A DNA stretch of 7,000 nt, taken from the NCBI GenBank assembly GCA_012974475.1, contig JAAXQD010000235.1, forward strand, positions 1 through 7,000. The letters are read 5' to 3'. The notes below the pieces were generated by a model. It searched no databases. It was not told where the DNA came from and was given only the letters and a program-made list of their open reading frames with translations. Position 1 is the stretch's first letter; each line of letters begins with the position of its first letter. The position numbers and the translations under genes are program-made. Shown here one piece after another: positions 5,833 through 7,000 of the stretch. Origin of the DNA: Desulfobacterales bacterium. GTDB lineage: Bacteria; Desulfobacterota; Desulfobacteria; Desulfobacterales; UBA11574.

Positions 5833-6744
5833 GAAATAGTCTTCCCCACTTTTCAAAAGTTCCCTTGCCTGTTGTTGTGCAAGGGTATTGCCGAGGGTAT
5901 ATCCGGGGACATCGGGATTAGCCTTTAGCACCGCGTTCAAAAGCCGGTCATGCAGTTCCCTGTCAAACACCAGCCGGGCATAATGCCGGGCATACAACAC
6001 CTTGACCATCAAATTTTTATTTTTAGAAATCTCCAAGGCTCTCTCAAAATGTTGTTTTCCCACATCGGGTTTGCCGCCCAGCGCCGGTGGAAGCAATGTC
6101 GCCAGAACCCCGAGGTATAAATGGGCGGCGCCATCCTGGTAGGCATCATCCAGTTCGACGACGCGCTCCATAATGGCCTCAACCCGGGGAATTTCAGCCA
6201 CCGCGTCCCAGTCTTCCCGATGCGTCTGAATCCATGCGGACCAGGCCGATCCCAGGGTAAACAAATCCGGAACATCTTTAACACTCAAAGTGGAAAGTGT
6301 GTTTTTAAATTCCTGAAAACTGCTCTGCCGGAACGAACACGTATCCGGCCTTCGAATACACATGGCTCGCAATGCATAATCCAGTGCTTTATCGGTCAGT
6401 TTTTTGGCGCGATCCTTATCTTTGACAAATACGTCGGTATACGCGGTATAGACGTCGGCGGCCGAGCGAAGCAGGGATTCATTGTCCGGGTCGCGATACA
6501 GCAGGCTGTCAACCATCAGCAGGTAGGCAGGCCCGCCGGCTTCAACCGTTGCCAGATCGTTGTTGTTCAAAATGGCCTGGGACAGATTTTCGGTCATGTC
6601 GACCGTCGCGGATGAAATAAAATAAGAACATCCGGATAGCAGCAGAACACACAGAAGGGTATAAAACGGCATGGCGATGGGAAGGGTTTTTTCAAGTCCG
6701 GTTCGGATAAAGTTTTGGCAAGAGACTGACATGAGACCCACCAT
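5830..6744 (-). CDS. tatT: TRAP transporter TatT component (T-component lipoprotein, TPR-type)
   Basis: A 304-residue lipoprotein precursor. A basic N-terminus and hydrophobic core (about 21-38) end in the lipobox LLSGC with Cys39 as the lipidation site. The mature part is entirely helical: AGGPAYLLMVDSLLYRDPDN, AADVYTAYTDVF, AKKLTDKALDYALRAMC, GSAWSAWIQTHREDWDAVAE, YLGVLATLLPPALGGKPDVG, then the family-typical end ARELLKSGEDYF. This fits the TatT family (Treponema pallidum Tp0956), TPR-like proteins that associate with DctP-type partners in TPAT transporters. The order tatT-dctP-dctQ-dctM matches that system. It is presumed to sit membrane-anchored in the periplasm and guide ligand to DctP. 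Start uncertain: ATG 6744 has no ribosome-binding site, while ATG 6732 has GGTGGG 4 nt before it and would drop four residues. The stop codon lies in the border of the palindromic element, but the protein end looks natural. Confidence 0.9.
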   Translation of the reverse strand: MVGLMSVSCQNFIRTGLEKTLPIAMPFYTLLCVLLLSGCSYFISSATVDMTENLSQAILNNNDLATVEAGGPAYLLMVDSLLYRDPDNESLLRSAADVYTAYTDVFVKDKDRAKKLTDKALDYALRAMCIRRPDTCSFRQSSFQEFKNTLSTLSVKDVPDLFTLGSAWSAWIQTHREDWDAVAEIPRVEAIMERVVELDDAYQDGAAHLYLGVLATLLPPALGGKPDVGKQHFERALEISKNKNLMVKVLYARHYARLVFDRELHDRLLNAVLKANPDVPGYTLGNTLAQQQARELLKSGEDYF

Positions 6745-6776
6745 TTAGTTTTTTTAATGAGTCGAAATTGCCCTAA

Positions 6777-6859
6777 AAATCCGGGCTCACTTTTGTAAAC
6801 CTTTCTTTAGCAAAATATTTTAAGATAGACAATAGGTGAAAAACGGCTAACCCGGATTT
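6777..6859 (-). promoter_or_regulatory. AT-rich upstream region of the TRAP operon, probable promoter, bounded by a 9-bp inverted repeat
   Basis: The only sizeable non-coding region before tatT. AAATCCGGG (6777-6785) and CCCGGATTT (6851-6859) form a perfect 9-bp inverted repeat around an AT-rich core. On the minus strand the core holds a possible promoter, TTGTCT (6832-6827), 17 nt, TAAAGA (6809-6804), and an alternative TAAAAT box. None matches consensus well, so the exact promoter is not assigned. The inverted repeat could be an operator or the scar of the adjacent element. Confidence 0.3.
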
Positions 6860-6860
6860 G

Positions 6861-6922
6861 TGAAGCTCCACGCCCTGAAGAGCGGGGGTTCTGCCTTGCG
6901 GCAGTGCTTCGCGGCGGGAAGC
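6861..6922 (-). ncRNA. Tandem hairpins resembling an IS200/IS605 right end / omega-RNA scaffold
   Basis: Three consecutive stem-loops: an imperfect one at 6868-6889 (CCACGC-CCTGAAGA-GCGGGG type), a perfect one CTGCC-TTGC-GGCAG (6891-6904), and GCTTC/GAAGC (6906-6910/6918-6922). They lie directly downstream, in the minus direction, of the reading-frame tail at 6937-7000. A GC-rich CCTGAAG hairpin following a tnpB end is typical of IS200/IS605-family right ends, where the guide-like omega RNA is made. Identification rests on pattern memory; an alternative is a simple terminator array. Confidence 0.35.
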
Positions 6923-6936
6923 GGTCCGGTCCCCTG

Positions 6937-7000
6937 CTAACCCTCAATCGGTATCGCCTCTACCAGAACCTTTGCGGTTCCGTTTTTGTAAAACCCCAAT
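6937..7000 (-). CDS. C-terminal tail of a gene running off the window, possibly IS200/IS605 TnpB (OrfB)
   Basis: Reading leftward from 6999, 20 codons end at TAG (6939-6937): LGFYKNGTAKVLVEAIPIEG. Only this tail is visible, too little for domain assignment. The context of GC-rich hairpins just beyond the stop suggests TnpB, the RNA-guided nuclease of IS200/IS605 elements, whose C-terminal tails after the zinc finger are variable. It could equally be another gene or no gene. Confidence 0.3.
   Translation of the reverse strand, partial: LGFYKNGTAKVLVEAIPIEG

Noticed and set aside
5733..5921. Plus-strand 62-codon open frame through the palindrome
   Set aside because: It translates the palindromic element and the antisense of the tatT 3' end. 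It has no ribosome-binding site or recognisable protein feature.

Overview
The window looks like a chromosomal stretch from an anaerobic, Gram-negative, acyl-CoA-degrading bacterium, most likely a Desulfobacterota (Desulfobacterales-like) sulfate reducer. This is an inference from gene types: an HMG-CoA-lyase-like protein, an XRE/cupin regulator, a cysteine-rich DUF6125-like protein, a TRAP transporter with a lipoprotein partner, a solitary S23-type four-helix-bundle gene, and an IS200/IS605-like end. No ribosomal or other phylogenetic marker is present.

Left half, plus strand: (i) the 3' part of an HMG-CoA-lyase-like (DRE-TIM metallolyase) gene cut by the window edge (1-699); (ii) a repeat-bounded module with a small S23/IVS-type four-helix-bundle gene (780-1133) between inverted clusters of a TTTTAGGCA-type repeat and a GTTCAAAG tandem repeat; (iii) an XRE helix-turn-helix plus cupin regulator (1385-2023); (iv) a DUF6125-like protein with a C-terminal Cys/His cluster and a TTG start (2078-2842). 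Genes i, iii and iv may belong to one catabolic locus, into which the repeat module appears to have been inserted.

Right half, minus strand, convergent with the left half across 6 bases: a complete tetratricopeptide-associated TRAP transporter (TPAT) in the order tatT - dctP - dctQ - dctM (6744 down to 2849). TatT is a lipoprotein, DctP the periplasmic binding protein, and DctQ/DctM the small and large membrane subunits. The last three genes overlap (20 nt and 4 nt) and are probably translationally coupled. tatT and dctP are separated by a ~127-bp imperfect palindrome that reaches into the tatT stop codon.

Right edge: an AT-rich probable promoter region for tatT, then tandem small hairpins and a 20-codon reading-frame tail running off the window. 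Together these resemble the tnpB/omega-RNA end of an IS200/IS605-type element.

The least explained items are the S23 gene enclosed by a 27-nt, 24/27-complementary inverted repeat, the palindrome inside the TRAP operon, and the HMG-CoA-lyase-like protein lacking two positions considered essential in true HMG-CoA lyase. No CRISPR array, tRNA, rRNA or clear defence system was found.
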